From contig JAGPNK010000011.1 in NCBI GenBank assembly GCA_020746835.1, positions 372,001 through 436,000 on the forward strand: 64,000 nucleotides of DNA. The letters run 5' to 3'. How positions within the stretch are numbered: the first letter of the stretch is position 1; each line of letters begins with the position of its first letter. Under the pieces are notes generated by a model. The model made no database searches and was not told the DNA's origin. It was given only the letters and a program-made list of their open reading frames with translations. Made by a program: the position numbers and the translations under genes. Source of the DNA: Stachybotrys elegans (taxonomy: Eukaryota; Ascomycota; Sordariomycetes; Hypocreales; Stachybotryaceae). Shown one piece after another: positions 1 through 9,912 of this stretch.

Positions 1-62
1 ACATGAAGTCACTGGTCTGTATCCCATTGGGGCACACGAACGGGAAATCCCACATCCACCAT

Positions 63-371
63 TCACATCCTACGACGCAACCAGTTTCGGCCAAGCTGCT
101 CTCGCCACTGTCGAGCGACAGCCTCACGCCATCTTTCCTGGCTGATGCTTAATGTCCGACTGTCGAAATGTGTATCGCAAGGATTTCTTGGACTGAAAGC
201 CATCCACCCCTCGTTCGGCCAAGCCTCGTTCACGTAGCGAGGGAGAGTAGCCAAGCGGTTATACAGCCTTGGCAGACAATAAGCGGACCGATGATCCTTG
301 TAAGCAGCAGCCTTATCCCAATCAATTTCAATGCCAAGAAGGTGCAGGACCAAAGTTCCTTCAAGTACTTG
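63..371 (-). CDS. possible exon of an unrecognised protein
   Basis: An open reading frame of about 100 codons on the minus strand has a protein-like composition, with many Trp, Arg and Tyr residues, for example the stretch ATLPRYVNEAWPNEGW. It has no ATG at its upstream end: the frame is closed by a TGA just above position 371, so it would need an upstream exon joined through an AG acceptor near 365-371. I do not recognise a family and see no signal peptide or membrane segment. It could be a chance frame or a remnant of a gene. Low confidence. Confidence 0.22.
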   Translation of the reverse strand, partial: QVLEGTLVLHLLGIEIDWDKAAAYKDHRSAYCLPRLYNRLATLPRYVNEAWPNEGWMAFSPRNPCDTHFDSRTLSISQERWREAVARQWREQLGRNWLRRRM

Positions 372-529
372 TCACTCCCCGTGCTGCTGGTTCTCCTATC
401 CGCTCCCCGTTCGCATTGCTGGCTGTAATTTGATCTAGATTATCTCCAGCTCACGCGTCGCCACAGGATTCTTCGCGTCGATCCAAAAGTCGCTTTACTG
501 GACTAATAGGCTCCGTGCCTCGGGACGAC

Positions 530-1578
530 ATGTCGGACCTCGGATCTTTGACGACGACGTTTACGCGACCGACCGACGCCTGTTCCGACAGCACAGACAT
601 TTACCGTATCGTGACACGGGAGGGAAGCGGCCATTTTGTCCAAGGACCAATCGAACTGGAGTCGTGCTTCCCTGAAAATTACAACCCCAACCGTTCCGCC
701 TACTACTCGCCAGGTGTATGTCCTGACGGCTATACGATTGCATGCTCCCGGACTTCATCGTCCGGCAGCGCGACCGAGACATATCACACGTGCTGTCCGA
801 TGTATTTCTGCCTCGAAAAGCTTGAGCGGCATGTGCTGATATAAGAGGATTGCAAGAATCAACAATTTCCAATGTATTGTGGAAGACGAACGAAGGCATC
901 AATCCACGCTCATCTGCTCCATTGCGCTCTCGCTTGGGGTCGGAGTCGCCACATGGACAATCGGACCCGTCACCGAGATTGATGAAGTATCGGATGAAAC
1001 TAGAACCATTGCTACCGTCAGAGGAACCGGCGGCGCGTTGAATGCGTACGGCATCCAGTATCGCTTCCAAGCCGAAACCACAACTGCAACGTCATCCAGC
1101 TCAGTCACCTCAGAGTCGTCCACGGTGTCCATTGTAAGAACACAGATGAATACTTCTATTCTTCAGTCGCTCAACAATACCACTAACATAAAACTTCAAG
1201 AGTTTGCAACCAACAGAGTCTACTGCTACCTCTACGCCCGATCCCGAGCCCGCATCAGCGTCAGACAACTCTTTGAGCTCCGGCGCCACGGCTGGAATTG
1301 CGGTAGGCACAGTCGTCGGTGTTCTTGCTATTGTCGGGATCGCAATATTCTTCTGGATCAAGAGAAAGCGGGAAAGAAAAGTTGATCATTCATCTACGCC
1401 TGAACTCCCCGGTATTTCAGGCGCACATACTTCACGACTTGCATTCAGCGGCCGACTATCAAAACGTCAATACGGGAATCTTGCGGAAATGCCCAGTGAC
1501 CCGCCACCTGCAGAGATGGATGGTACGAGTACAATGTCGCCAGCAGTTGAGATGGATTCGAATCCTCGACGTTTCTAA
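530..1578 (+). CDS. single-pass membrane protein with Cys-rich ectodomain
   Basis: Three exons (530-801, 848-1133, 1201-1578) give a protein of 311 residues. The in-frame codon at 515 is GTG, so the ATG at 530 is taken as start. The N-terminal part begins SDLGSLTTTF and carries several cysteines (FPENY, GVCPDGY, HTCCP, QCIVED), which suggests a disulfide-bonded outside domain. It is followed by a Ser/Thr-rich stalk, one transmembrane helix (AGIAVGTVVGVLAIVGIAIF), a basic KRKRERK stop-transfer segment and a 70-residue cytoplasmic tail. This layout is common among fungal plasma-membrane proteins of unknown role, often compared with wall sensors. No classical signal peptide precedes the ectodomain, so insertion probably relies on the single helix. 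Both introns have AG acceptors and the second has a CTAAC branch site. The layout is clear, the function is not known. Confidence 0.75.
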
Positions 1579-1819
1579 GTTGTATGCTCAAAAGGTTTAG
1601 TTACGAGAAACGGTCACAACGATGGCTTTATGGGGCTTGATGCGGGTTACTGATCATATTTGTCTCTCTATGCAAGGCCTGGGCCTCTATACCGGATACA
1701 GAACCATCCTCGCAGGTTGTCCAAGTCCAAATGTCAGGCACAGCAACCCATTTTAATAAAAGAAGCATCCCCATCCCCAATCACACCTCTATTCATCCCC
1801 AACGTTCCATCCTATTCAT

Positions 1820-2458
1820 TCAAGCTGCAGATCCGAGAGGGAAAGCAACAGCGCAAGCCCTGGCACCCGTGTCGACATAATCCACCTCAAGCGGCTCGGT
1901 TGCGGGATCGGGGCAGGCCTGTCCGGTGCGCAAGCCGGCTCCGACACCGGGCTCAAAGCAGAAGTTGTCGTCGGTGTTGCCCAGCTCTCTCTCCTGGCAA
2001 CAGGCAGGCATGTTGGCAATGCAGCTCCTCAAATCCGCGTTCTGCTGGAGCTGCGCAATGGTGATGCCGAGATTGGCGATCTCGATGGCCGTGGAAATTC
2101 CGTTAATGGCTAGTTCAAAGTTATCGAGCCTCGACGTGACGGGAGTAGTTTGCAGGCGTCCATTCTCAACCTCCGGGTTGGGTCTTGTCTCTCCACCCCT
2201 GGTCACGGAGCCAGAGGGCTTCCTGATGGGGTTCCCACTAGGAGCCGACCCGGAGCCAGTGTTAGGAGCATTGGCCGGGGGAGCGGCTGGGCGGGTAGGG
2301 CGAGGGCGGGGAGGGTCCGGGCGGACGGGGTTAGGACGGGTAGGGTTAGGACGGGTAGGGCGGCGCAGGCCACCTCGACCACCTCGGCCTCGGCCCCGCT
2401 GGGGAGCTGCGGTGGCACCAAGGGCCAAGAGGGAAACGAGAAGGACGCTGAACTTCAT
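1820..2458 (-). CDS. secreted proline/arginine-rich protein with six cysteines
   Basis: A single exon encodes 212 residues. Residues 1-18 (MKFSVLLVSLLALGATAA) form a clear signal peptide. A Gly/Arg-rich segment follows, then a low-complexity region of about 30 residues built from short R-P-N/D-P and T-R-P units. The C-terminal half (from about residue 105) is predicted helical and holds six cysteines (SC, ACC, NFC, QAC, RAC), enough for three disulfides. The basic, proline-rich linker plus Cys domain resembles small secreted proteins and effector candidates, but I recognise no named family. A TATA-like ATAAATAC lies near 2703 on the coding strand. On the plus strand the repeat units read as TAGGG/TTAGGACGGG, which mimics telomeric repeats but is coding. 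Confidence 0.72.
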   Translation of the reverse strand: MKFSVLLVSLLALGATAAPQRGRGRGGRGGLRRPTRPNPTRPNPVRPDPPRPRPTRPAAPPANAPNTGSGSAPSGNPIRKPSGSVTRGGETRPNPEVENGRLQTTPVTSRLDNFELAINGISTAIEIANLGITIAQLQQNADLRSCIANMPACCQERELGNTDDNFCFEPGVGAGLRTGQACPDPATEPLEVDYVDTGARACAVAFPLGSAA

Positions 2459-3553
2459 CTTGAGTTGATGGATTCGAGATAGACAAAGGTGCGTGTAGAT
2501 AGTTCGTTGGCTTTCGCGGATAGCAGTGATGAACGACTGTGAATTGAACAGGAGACGGTTAAAGGTCGATAGTAATAATGTAAATGTTTAAGGAAAGACT
2601 AGAAGCAAAAAGAATACCAGATTCTTAAGGAGTGACTGAAGGATAGTGAATGAATGGAGCTTGGGATGAAAGGAACAAGTTGTGAGTGGTGACAGAGGCG
2701 GTATTTATCCATGAAGCTGCCATAAGGCATCCCGCCAGAGACTCTAAAGATAGGTGTGCCTCTATTTGCAGGTCGCCTCAGCTTGGTTACTTTGTACGCA
2801 TTTTGTTGGTAAGATGGAACCTTTGGTTGGCGTGATGTGAGACGTGTGCCGCTGGCCAGAAGGGGGCAAATGAGAGGCTCAGTTGTGCGCGCTCACGGGA
2901 CTGCATTTCGTCGTTAACCAACTGCATGTGGATGTGTTGGTATCCAAGCTTTCAGTCAGCGGATAAGCCGAGTGCATATCCCCCCCACAGCGCAGTCGTT
3001 TGGGGGTCTTGTAATTCGCGAAACCATGGTCTGCACGTGTTTCAGGTGGTGAGACAACATGCTATTCTGTCAAGCATAAGCCTTGACTGTGCCGTAGGAG
3101 AAGCTGTAATTCAACGACAACCAACAATAAGCGCAGAGGCTGTCACAAATTTAGCATTATGGGTCTACTGTTGCTTCAAGGCATTCATGGGAATAATTGC
3201 CCAAATGAGTAAATGTCTAGCACGCATCCACGCAAATGCAAACCCAAAGTATGGTGCGATGCAACCAACCACTGCACTTTACCTGATGCTTCCGAGTAGC
3301 ACAGCCTGGATATCCACAGGCTACGCAGGCATGAGGCCAAGGTAAAAGAAAAAGAAAAAGGAAACGGCAGTATCATGGTCTTAGCTGACAAGAGTCATGC
3401 TGATTTGACGCAACGAGTGTTATGATATGACAAAACCCAAAACGAAAATTCAACTGGACCTTGCCTCCTTCATGGCACCTCTCAAGACTCCAAATCCCCT
3501 TAATCCATTTAACCATCTCCTCTTCACATCAAGGTAGGTCGCTACCAGAGTCT
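2459..3553. other. intergenic, upstream of the six-Cys secreted protein
   Basis: About 1.1 kb separates the two small secreted-protein genes. The part next to 2458 must hold the promoter of the minus-strand gene and contains a TATA-like motif near 2700. The remaining frames here, including a 139-codon one on the plus strand at 2926-3345, show no family resemblance and no convincing codon pattern. I see no RNA gene or mobile element. Confidence 0.5.
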
Positions 3554-3907
3554 TCAAGAGGCCTGGCAGACAATACTGCCGACCACAACTGTGTTCAGGC
3601 TCAGGAAAGAAGGACTTCCGAAGGTGAAGGGTAGGCCGCCATTGCCGGTGCCATCAATGTTCCTAAAAGGAGTGCAAATAACAGTGTCCACCGGTACCCC
3701 GGTTGATCCAGTGAGATACAGGGTGGACACAGCGCTCAGGGCGGCATCGCCGGTAAAGATCGGGCCGATGGGGACAGGGACAGTAGAGTTGACCCCTGTG
3801 CGGCGATTCTCCACAGAGATGATGGCGTCACCCACGGGAGGTTGGGCACTGGCCATGCCAAAAAGCGGCAAGATAATAAAGGAGAGGGTAGTCGTGAAGA
3901 AATGCAT
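3554..3907 (-). CDS. small secreted protein, 117 residues
   Basis: A single exon encodes 117 residues beginning with a strong signal peptide (MHFFTTTLSFIILPLFGMASAQ, cleavage expected after Ala-21). The mature part is about 96 residues, rich in Gly, Val, Thr and Ser, and has two cysteines (VICTP, VCQAS) that could pair. Predicted secondary structure is mostly beta. I recognise no family. It is the second small secreted protein in 2 kb on the same strand, but the two are not similar in sequence, so this is not a tandem duplication. The ATG at 3907 is the only start that includes the full signal peptide. Confidence 0.65.
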   Translation of the reverse strand: MHFFTTTLSFIILPLFGMASAQPPVGDAIISVENRRTGVNSTVPVPIGPIFTGDAALSAVSTLYLTGSTGVPVDTVICTPFRNIDGTGNGGLPFTFGSPSFLSLNTVVVGSIVCQAS

Positions 3908-4638
3908 TTTGAGATGTCAATGACTTGATTGCTTGAAGGTTGAAAGGTGAGAAGGCTAAGGACCAAAAGTGTAGTTGACTGAACTCGTTGGAATTTTGGT
4001 GTTGGTAAGGAAGTTTTGAAGGCGAGGGCCCAAGGGTTTATAGCAGTTAAACACGGTTATACAGGCCTGAACCAATGAGGAAACAGCCGTAACGGTTGTC
4101 GATCCTTTCCTACGTCGAAGCTGGGCATGGCCGCTCCAAGACATTAGATGCCCCGGATACGAGATTGGGACAAAGAAACATCGTCGTTCCCCTCAATCAG
4201 AGACACTCGAGCCACTAGTCTGTCGAGAATTCTCGTGTCCAAAAATAAGCAGTGGTCACATTTTCCGTTGCTGCCATAGAGATCGGCGCGACGCGGTTGG
4301 CCCCCAAATATCACATTGGGCAGCATATGTACCAAGTCAAGCTAGATGCGTCTTCCCTTGTGAGTAAGCCGCTCTACTAGTCGGTTTGTTGGGAGGAATA
4401 CCATGTAGTATTGATCCGAGTTAGTGGCAAGTAAGCTTATGATGGAAATCAGTAAGCTCAAGGACACTTTCTGACGTCTTACATCCCATGCATCTGAGGC
4501 TTAGACCATCCCGTGACAAGCCAAAAGCATCAAAAACTGAACACTTTCAATTAATGCTGCCAAGAAACTCTTGCAAGATGCCTCATTTTAGCTAGACGAC
4601 TTAAATCCTTCCCTGCAGACTAGCGAGGAGAGTGTGCC
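3908..4638. other. intergenic, no gene seen
   Basis: About 730 bp hold the promoter of the 117-residue secreted protein on one side and the 3' end of the P450 gene on the other. Two minus-strand frames of about 60 codons lie here but look like chance frames. No repeat or RNA gene was seen. Confidence 0.5.
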
Positions 4639-6508
4639 TTAAGTATCGCCGGGCGAATGTTTCCATTGCAGTGTTTCGAGGTCAAGCTTGTTCATCTTCG
4701 CATTCTCCCAGTCATAGCGAATAATCCCTGCCCTTTTTGAATCTCGGGGTACAATGACGGCTTCAAAGGGTAGCGGGTGAATCAGGAAGCCTTGGGATGC
4801 TTTCGAAGGGTCGGGAACAATCTCCTCCCCCTTGTCGTCAAGCGGTCTTTTAAACTCAAAAGCCCATAGCAAACGAGATATACCAAGAAACAGATTTCTG
4901 TCCGCGACGTGCATACCAGGACAGATCCGCCTCCCGGCCCCAAATGAGAAGTGATCGCGCTGCGATACATCGGAGTTGACGGCTGCATCGTAGGAGCTCT
5001 GTCTGTCGTCTTTGAACCTATCAGGGTCGAACTCGTGCGGACGTGGGTACCGATCAGGATCTCTGTGTATCGTATAGACATTGTTCATGAGCGCCGCTCC
5101 TTTTGGTAGCCGGAACCCCATATAGTAGTCTTCCTGCAGGAGCGCATGGGGCATCGCCCCTGTGACGGTAGTAGACATCCATCGAAGGGACTCTTTAACG
5201 CATCCACGGATGTAATGCAGGTTTGGCTCGTCTTCAGGCAGAGGCATCCTCTCAGTACCTACAACCCGATCGAGCTCAGACTTTGCGCGCTCTTGTACCT
5301 TGGGGAACAAGAGCATAGCACACAAGAACCAGATCAAGGTATTAGCGGTGGTGTCGGTCCCGGCCTCAAGCAGGGTTCCCGTAATGTATGCGGCAAAGTC
5401 GTCATTGAAGCCGTGCTTTTTCTGTTCCCGAACAAGACCCACGCTGAAAGAAAGAATCGAGTTCTCAGATGACAACACCCCGGCTTTTGCCTTGTCCCAG
5501 TGGTATCTGTACAGAACCTTTTCTTTTCGATGGTTCTCTTGGGCACGTCGCTTTATTGACAGCATCCATGTTGGAAGCCACTGTAGGATGGGCAGGTAGT
5601 CAAGCAGTGCGGCCAACCCCGTTCCCGCGAGCACCAAAAATTGCTCTAGTGTCTCAAACAGCTCTTTGAAGTGTGGATCTTGACCATTCGGGACTCGGTA
5701 CCTGCAAGAATTCGCCTGGTTATCGCCATGGAGCAGTATGGGGCGGATTGGCAAGGATCCCTACCCAAATGTAGTTGTTGTCATCAAGGAGTTGGAATAT
5801 CGACGAACGTGCTGCACAAAGTTGTCGGGATCCGTGAGGATTTCGTACATCATCTGTTGGTTCTCGAGGATCTGATAGGGCTCAAAGGCTTGTGCGGCTT
5901 TTACGTTCAGCAGCTCATGCATGATCCGACGAACCTTACATCAGTCAATGTTATCCAAGCTCGAGAGATCTCAACTTACCATTCTCCAGGTTTGACCATA
6001 TTTCTGTTGAAGAAATAAGATTGTTTTTAGCAATAGGTTCGCATGCCAATGTGTAGATGATAGGTAGACTTGCCATCATCAATATTCTCAGGCCTCCACT
6101 TGCAATTGTCTGGCCGATATACATGTCCACTCTGTCGCTTGTGATGGCGCTTTTCTTGTCCATGACATCCTTGATAGCTTTGTCGCTGGAGAGAACAATC
6201 ATGGTCTTGGTTCCTAGCATCAAGCTATATACCGGCCCATATTCCTGTGCCCATTTCTGGAACTGCAGGTGAGCGTCGCGCTCGGGTATCTGCATTGAGT
6301 TAACCAACCACGCTTTTATTAGAAAATAAATTCATAGAGTAATATCGAACAAACAACGTACGAGATGGAGATTTCCAAGAATGGGTATGGTCGGGGGGCC
6401 AGGTGGAAGATCGTCCGGTCGTCGGCCAATCTGCAGTATCTTATGGATACAAAATCCTGACAGTAGGACAAGGCCTGCAGTGACTATCTGGAGCGAAGGG
6501 TAGGCCAT
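4639..6508 (-). CDS. cytochrome P450 monooxygenase
   Basis: Five exons (6508-6362, 6289-6074, 6003-5980, 5934-5765, 5701-4639) join in frame to 539 residues, the usual length of a microsomal P450. An N-terminal hydrophobic anchor (about residues 7-22) precedes the proline hinge LPPGPPTIPILGN. The I-helix oxygen-binding motif AGTDTTAN, the K-helix ESLR (ExxR) and the heme loop FSFGAGRRICPG are intact, with the ligand Cys near residue 446. It should be an ER-bound, CPR-dependent oxygenase. Substrate cannot be read from sequence, but the type is common in fungal secondary metabolism (O-methylsterigmatocystin oxidoreductase-like annotation). Exon 3 is only 24 nt (KYGQTWRM), and the intron before it has a GC donor (GCAAGT at 6073). 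An Old Yellow Enzyme gene is divergent on its left-hand promoter side. Confidence 0.92.
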
Positions 6509-7888
6509 CTCGTTGGCTTTGCGAAAATTCAGAAGTTGTCGAAGCGACTAGCTTCCCAATGGACGCCTTTCCCGTTATTTCGGGACACGCAATCTGTAGA
6601 AATAGTTCTAGGGGAATTCGATAGACCAATGAATCCCTCAATCCGGAGGTTACATTTTAGGCGTCCCGTCTTACAACCGATAAATTACACTTTAACCCAA
6701 CCAATGAGTGCCCTGCCCGCGTTTCTCGACCTATAGGTGACTTGCTTGTGCGGCACCATGCTGACATGGAAGGCTGCTCCTTAAGGCAACAATTCCCCTT
6801 CTCTTTGGCGGGAGCTTACAGATGGCGAACCTCACGCCCAGTCAAATGATGCCAGCAGATTTGGATCCACCCACATAAGACGTTTTCACTGGGGTTATGA
6901 CGCTGACACTCGGAGTAACGGCCTAAAAGTCCTGCGTGCATATGCGTTGGGCGCCATCACACCGCAAGAGGTAAGGTGGTGGGAGAAGCAAGGCAGGCTT
7001 GGTTGCATATTGTAGCAGCTTAGCGAGCTCCCAACCATGTAGCCTGAGCTCTACGTTCTCTTGCATGTGATTATCGGCAAAGGATTGAATCCGCAATCTG
7101 GACGACACTATGATGTGCGAGATGCTGACCTACAGGATGGTGTAAGGCCCAAGTCAAAGAGCTCTAGGTACGAGATTATGCCTTTCCAAAGACTCCTTGT
7201 ACCGCCTGCCGCCTTGGATCATTGAAAGTATTCCTCTCAATTGTTCACGAGCAGTTCCAATGCCAATTTATGTAAAACAAGCCAAACGCATATAGGCCTA
7301 ACCCGTTCATGCCAGGCAGCAGCATTCAGGATTGTTGCAGCAGCTATTGCAGCAGCTTGGATGAGGTAGCTGCTAATGCTATCAAGAGGCTTTTCCGCTT
7401 TGCAGTACTTGCATTGCTAGACCTGGAATAGTCTGGCTTGTCTGGCAGGAGGGTTGGAATGCTATCTCACTCTAGCTGGTGGAGAAGGTACTGTTGTAGC
7501 AGCGGCCATGAGCACCAACGTCATCCATGACAATAATGTTCTGCCAAGAGTTAGTTTATAACCAGAAGCCCATTAATAACGCTGAATCTGGAGGGCATGC
7601 ATTAAATACCTCAATACGGACCTTCCAGCTTCGCTTAATAACTTATGTGATTTACAAGGACGCATTAAACTTAGGTTAGTAATGAGCTAGAAGTTTCCTT
7701 CATGCATGCAATGTCAGCTAGGATCATGATTAGTATTCCTTTGTTACAAGGCGGAACTATTTAGATATCCAGACATGGCACATAATTCTTTCGTGAATTC
7801 ATCCATCCTCATAATTCTTCTATCATAGCATTTCAGCGATCTACCTAGCCTTTTCTTATCCAATTCAAGACGACCACGCACAACCATC
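6509..7888. other. intergenic between divergent P450 and OYE genes
   Basis: About 1.4 kb separate two divergently transcribed oxidoreductase genes, so both promoters are here. The stretch 7310-7390 has CAGCAG/GCAGC-rich sequence. Only short chance frames (61-66 codons) are present. I saw no mobile-element repeats or RNA gene. Confidence 0.5.
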
Positions 7889-9046
7889 ATGCTCGTTTCA
7901 TCAACTTCACTGTCCCCAGCTGAGAGCAAGCTCTTCAAGCCAATCACTATTGGCACCGTCGAATTAAATCATCGAGTTGCCCTAGCTCCCCTTTCAAGAT
8001 ATCGCAACGACGACGAAGGTGTTCCGCTTCCCTATTCCCAGAAATACTATGCCGATCGCGCCGCCATCCCTGGTACCCTTATTATTTCTGAGGCTACCGG
8101 GGTATCTCATCCCGAAGAGCCCAATGGCTCCGCTCTCTTGACAAAGGCTCAGATCGAGGCTTGGAAAAGAAACATCGACGCGGTTCACTCTCAGGGATCC
8201 TTCTTCTTCCAGCAGATTTGGTCCATGGGTCGTGCCGGAAACCCCGAGTTTCTTGCCGAAAAGGGTCTGAAGTATAGATCCAGCAGCGCCATTCCCCTGA
8301 CTCCAGAAGGTCCTGTTCCTGAAGCGATGACAGAGCAGGAGATCCTGGACACGATCCAGGATTTTGTTACCACCGCCAAGCGCGCCGTGGAATTAGGGGC
8401 CGACGGAGTGGAGATTCACGGAGCGCATGGCTACTTGATCCATCAGTTCCTCTCCGATAAGAGCAACATCCGCACGGACCGCTGGGGTGGCTCGGTGGAG
8501 AACCGGAGTCGCTTCTTGCTCGAGATCGTCAAGGCTCTGGTTGCTGCTATCGGTGCTGAGCGTCTGGGTATCCGCCTCTCTCCTTATGCATCCTTCCAGG
8601 GTGCCGACTCAAGCGACTTCAAGGCCCAGTACAGTTACATTATCAACGAGCTGAAGTCGTTGCAGGTTCCACTTGCATATTTACATCTGGTTGAAGCACG
8701 CGCCGACCCGGTCACCTGGGTCACTGGCGATGCTCCCGCACATGGTGACAAAAGTCTTGAGTTTATCCTGGAAGCCTGGGACAACCAATCACCAGTTATT
8801 GTTGCGGGTGGATATCATCCTGACAATGCAATCGAAGCGGTTGAGGACCGGTACAGCAAGTGGGACGTTTTGGTTGCATTTGGCCGTACGTTCTTGGCCA
8901 ATCCGGACCTTGTTTACAGAATCAAGCATGGTCTTGAATTAAACCCCTATGACCGTCCTTCTTTCTATACCCCAAAGACGGAAACAGGTTACAACGACTA
9001 CCCTTTCAGTCCAGAATACCTCAAGAGCCTCGAGCCACATAACTAA
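7889..9046 (+). CDS. Old Yellow Enzyme family NADH:flavin oxidoreductase
   Basis: A single exon encodes 385 residues, a full FMN-binding TIM barrel of the OYE family, which reduces activated C=C bonds with NAD(P)H. The N-terminal strand FKPITIGTVELNHRVALAPLSRYR, the QIWSMGR motif, and EIHGAHGYLIHQF (residues 175-187) are typical. The substrate-binding pair is His-177/His-180, as in plant OPR enzymes, rather than the His/Asn pair of classical yeast OYE. The proton-donor Tyr-182 is present. The RTDRWGGSVENRSRFLLEIV block and the C-terminal FMN-phosphate region VAFGRTFLANPDLV are intact. It should be a soluble enzyme, possibly acting with the divergent P450. Context alone does not identify the substrate. 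Confidence 0.92.
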   Translation: MLVSSTSLSPAESKLFKPITIGTVELNHRVALAPLSRYRNDDEGVPLPYSQKYYADRAAIPGTLIISEATGVSHPEEPNGSALLTKAQIEAWKRNIDAVHSQGSFFFQQIWSMGRAGNPEFLAEKGLKYRSSSAIPLTPEGPVPEAMTEQEILDTIQDFVTTAKRAVELGADGVEIHGAHGYLIHQFLSDKSNIRTDRWGGSVENRSRFLLEIVKALVAAIGAERLGIRLSPYASFQGADSSDFKAQYSYIINELKSLQVPLAYLHLVEARADPVTWVTGDAPAHGDKSLEFILEAWDNQSPVIVAGGYHPDNAIEAVEDRYSKWDVLVAFGRTFLANPDLVYRIKHGLELNPYDRPSFYTPKTETGYNDYPFSPEYLKSLEPHN

Positions 9047-9912
9047 TGAGGACGACGATTGAAGATAGAAGTGAAGAGAGGGATGGATATATATGACCAT
9101 TGAAGTTAATAAATATTGGATTAGAAGGCGTATCATAGACAGCTAATAGAGTGCTTACTATTTCACGTCTGCCCCCCATGTACCCCGATACCTGCCTCTG
9201 AAGGGTGACTCGCGTTGCAGACCCCAGGTTGAGGGACAGGTGTAGTGATAAGCCAACAGAGTTCAGATGGAGACCAATAGATCATAGTTGCTCAAGCATC
9301 ATAAGCCAACCTTATTGACGACAAGAGCTCAGATGTAATAATTGCATCTAGAATGCATTATCAGCATTCAGTCTAAACTCATATCCCAGTCCTGAACGAA
9401 GGAGTTATAGGTACTTGGTGCGCAAAGACTCTACATTATGAGCATGGTATCAGGTGTGCAACTAATGACTGCCACCCTTACGTTCGATATGTATGACTTG
9501 GGCACAACGCGGACATACATGTATATTCTTAAAGAACCATTCAGGATACAGTACAGCCAGATATTGGGATCCATACACATCGCCCAATGTTACTCAGTCG
9601 TGGAAGTGACGGAGGGTGTTTGGAGAGCATGTGTACCCCCACCTCTACAGTTTGAGAATGGACTAACGCTATCTCGCAAAACATGACAAATAAATGTTGT
9701 ACTAATGGATCCAGTGAATGGGCTGCCAAGCGAGCAAATGGTGAAAATCTACGTTGTTGTTGATTTCTGACCCAGAACTAATGTACATCAAATCCATATA
9801 TTTATCCTGCTCACTACTCCACGTACTCCCCATCCAATGTCAACATGTTATACGAGAAAGAGATTTCTGTTCGCAATACGTATACCGAAACGAATCCGTC
9901 TTCGGTCCGAGA
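9047..9912. other. intergenic between convergent genes
   Basis: About 870 bp lie between the 3' ends of the OYE gene and the DUF7708 gene. The sequence is AT-richer than the flanking exons. An 82-codon plus-strand frame at 9438-9686 shows no family features and is treated as chance. Confidence 0.5.

Noticed and set aside
2320..2372. TAGGG/TTAGG-rich sequence resembling telomeric repeats
   Set aside because: It is the coding sequence of a Pro/Arg repeat in the secreted protein on the minus strand and is followed by normal genes on both sides.
2926..3345. 139-codon plus-strand frame
   Set aside because: It starts in low-coding sequence, has no motif and no splice partners.
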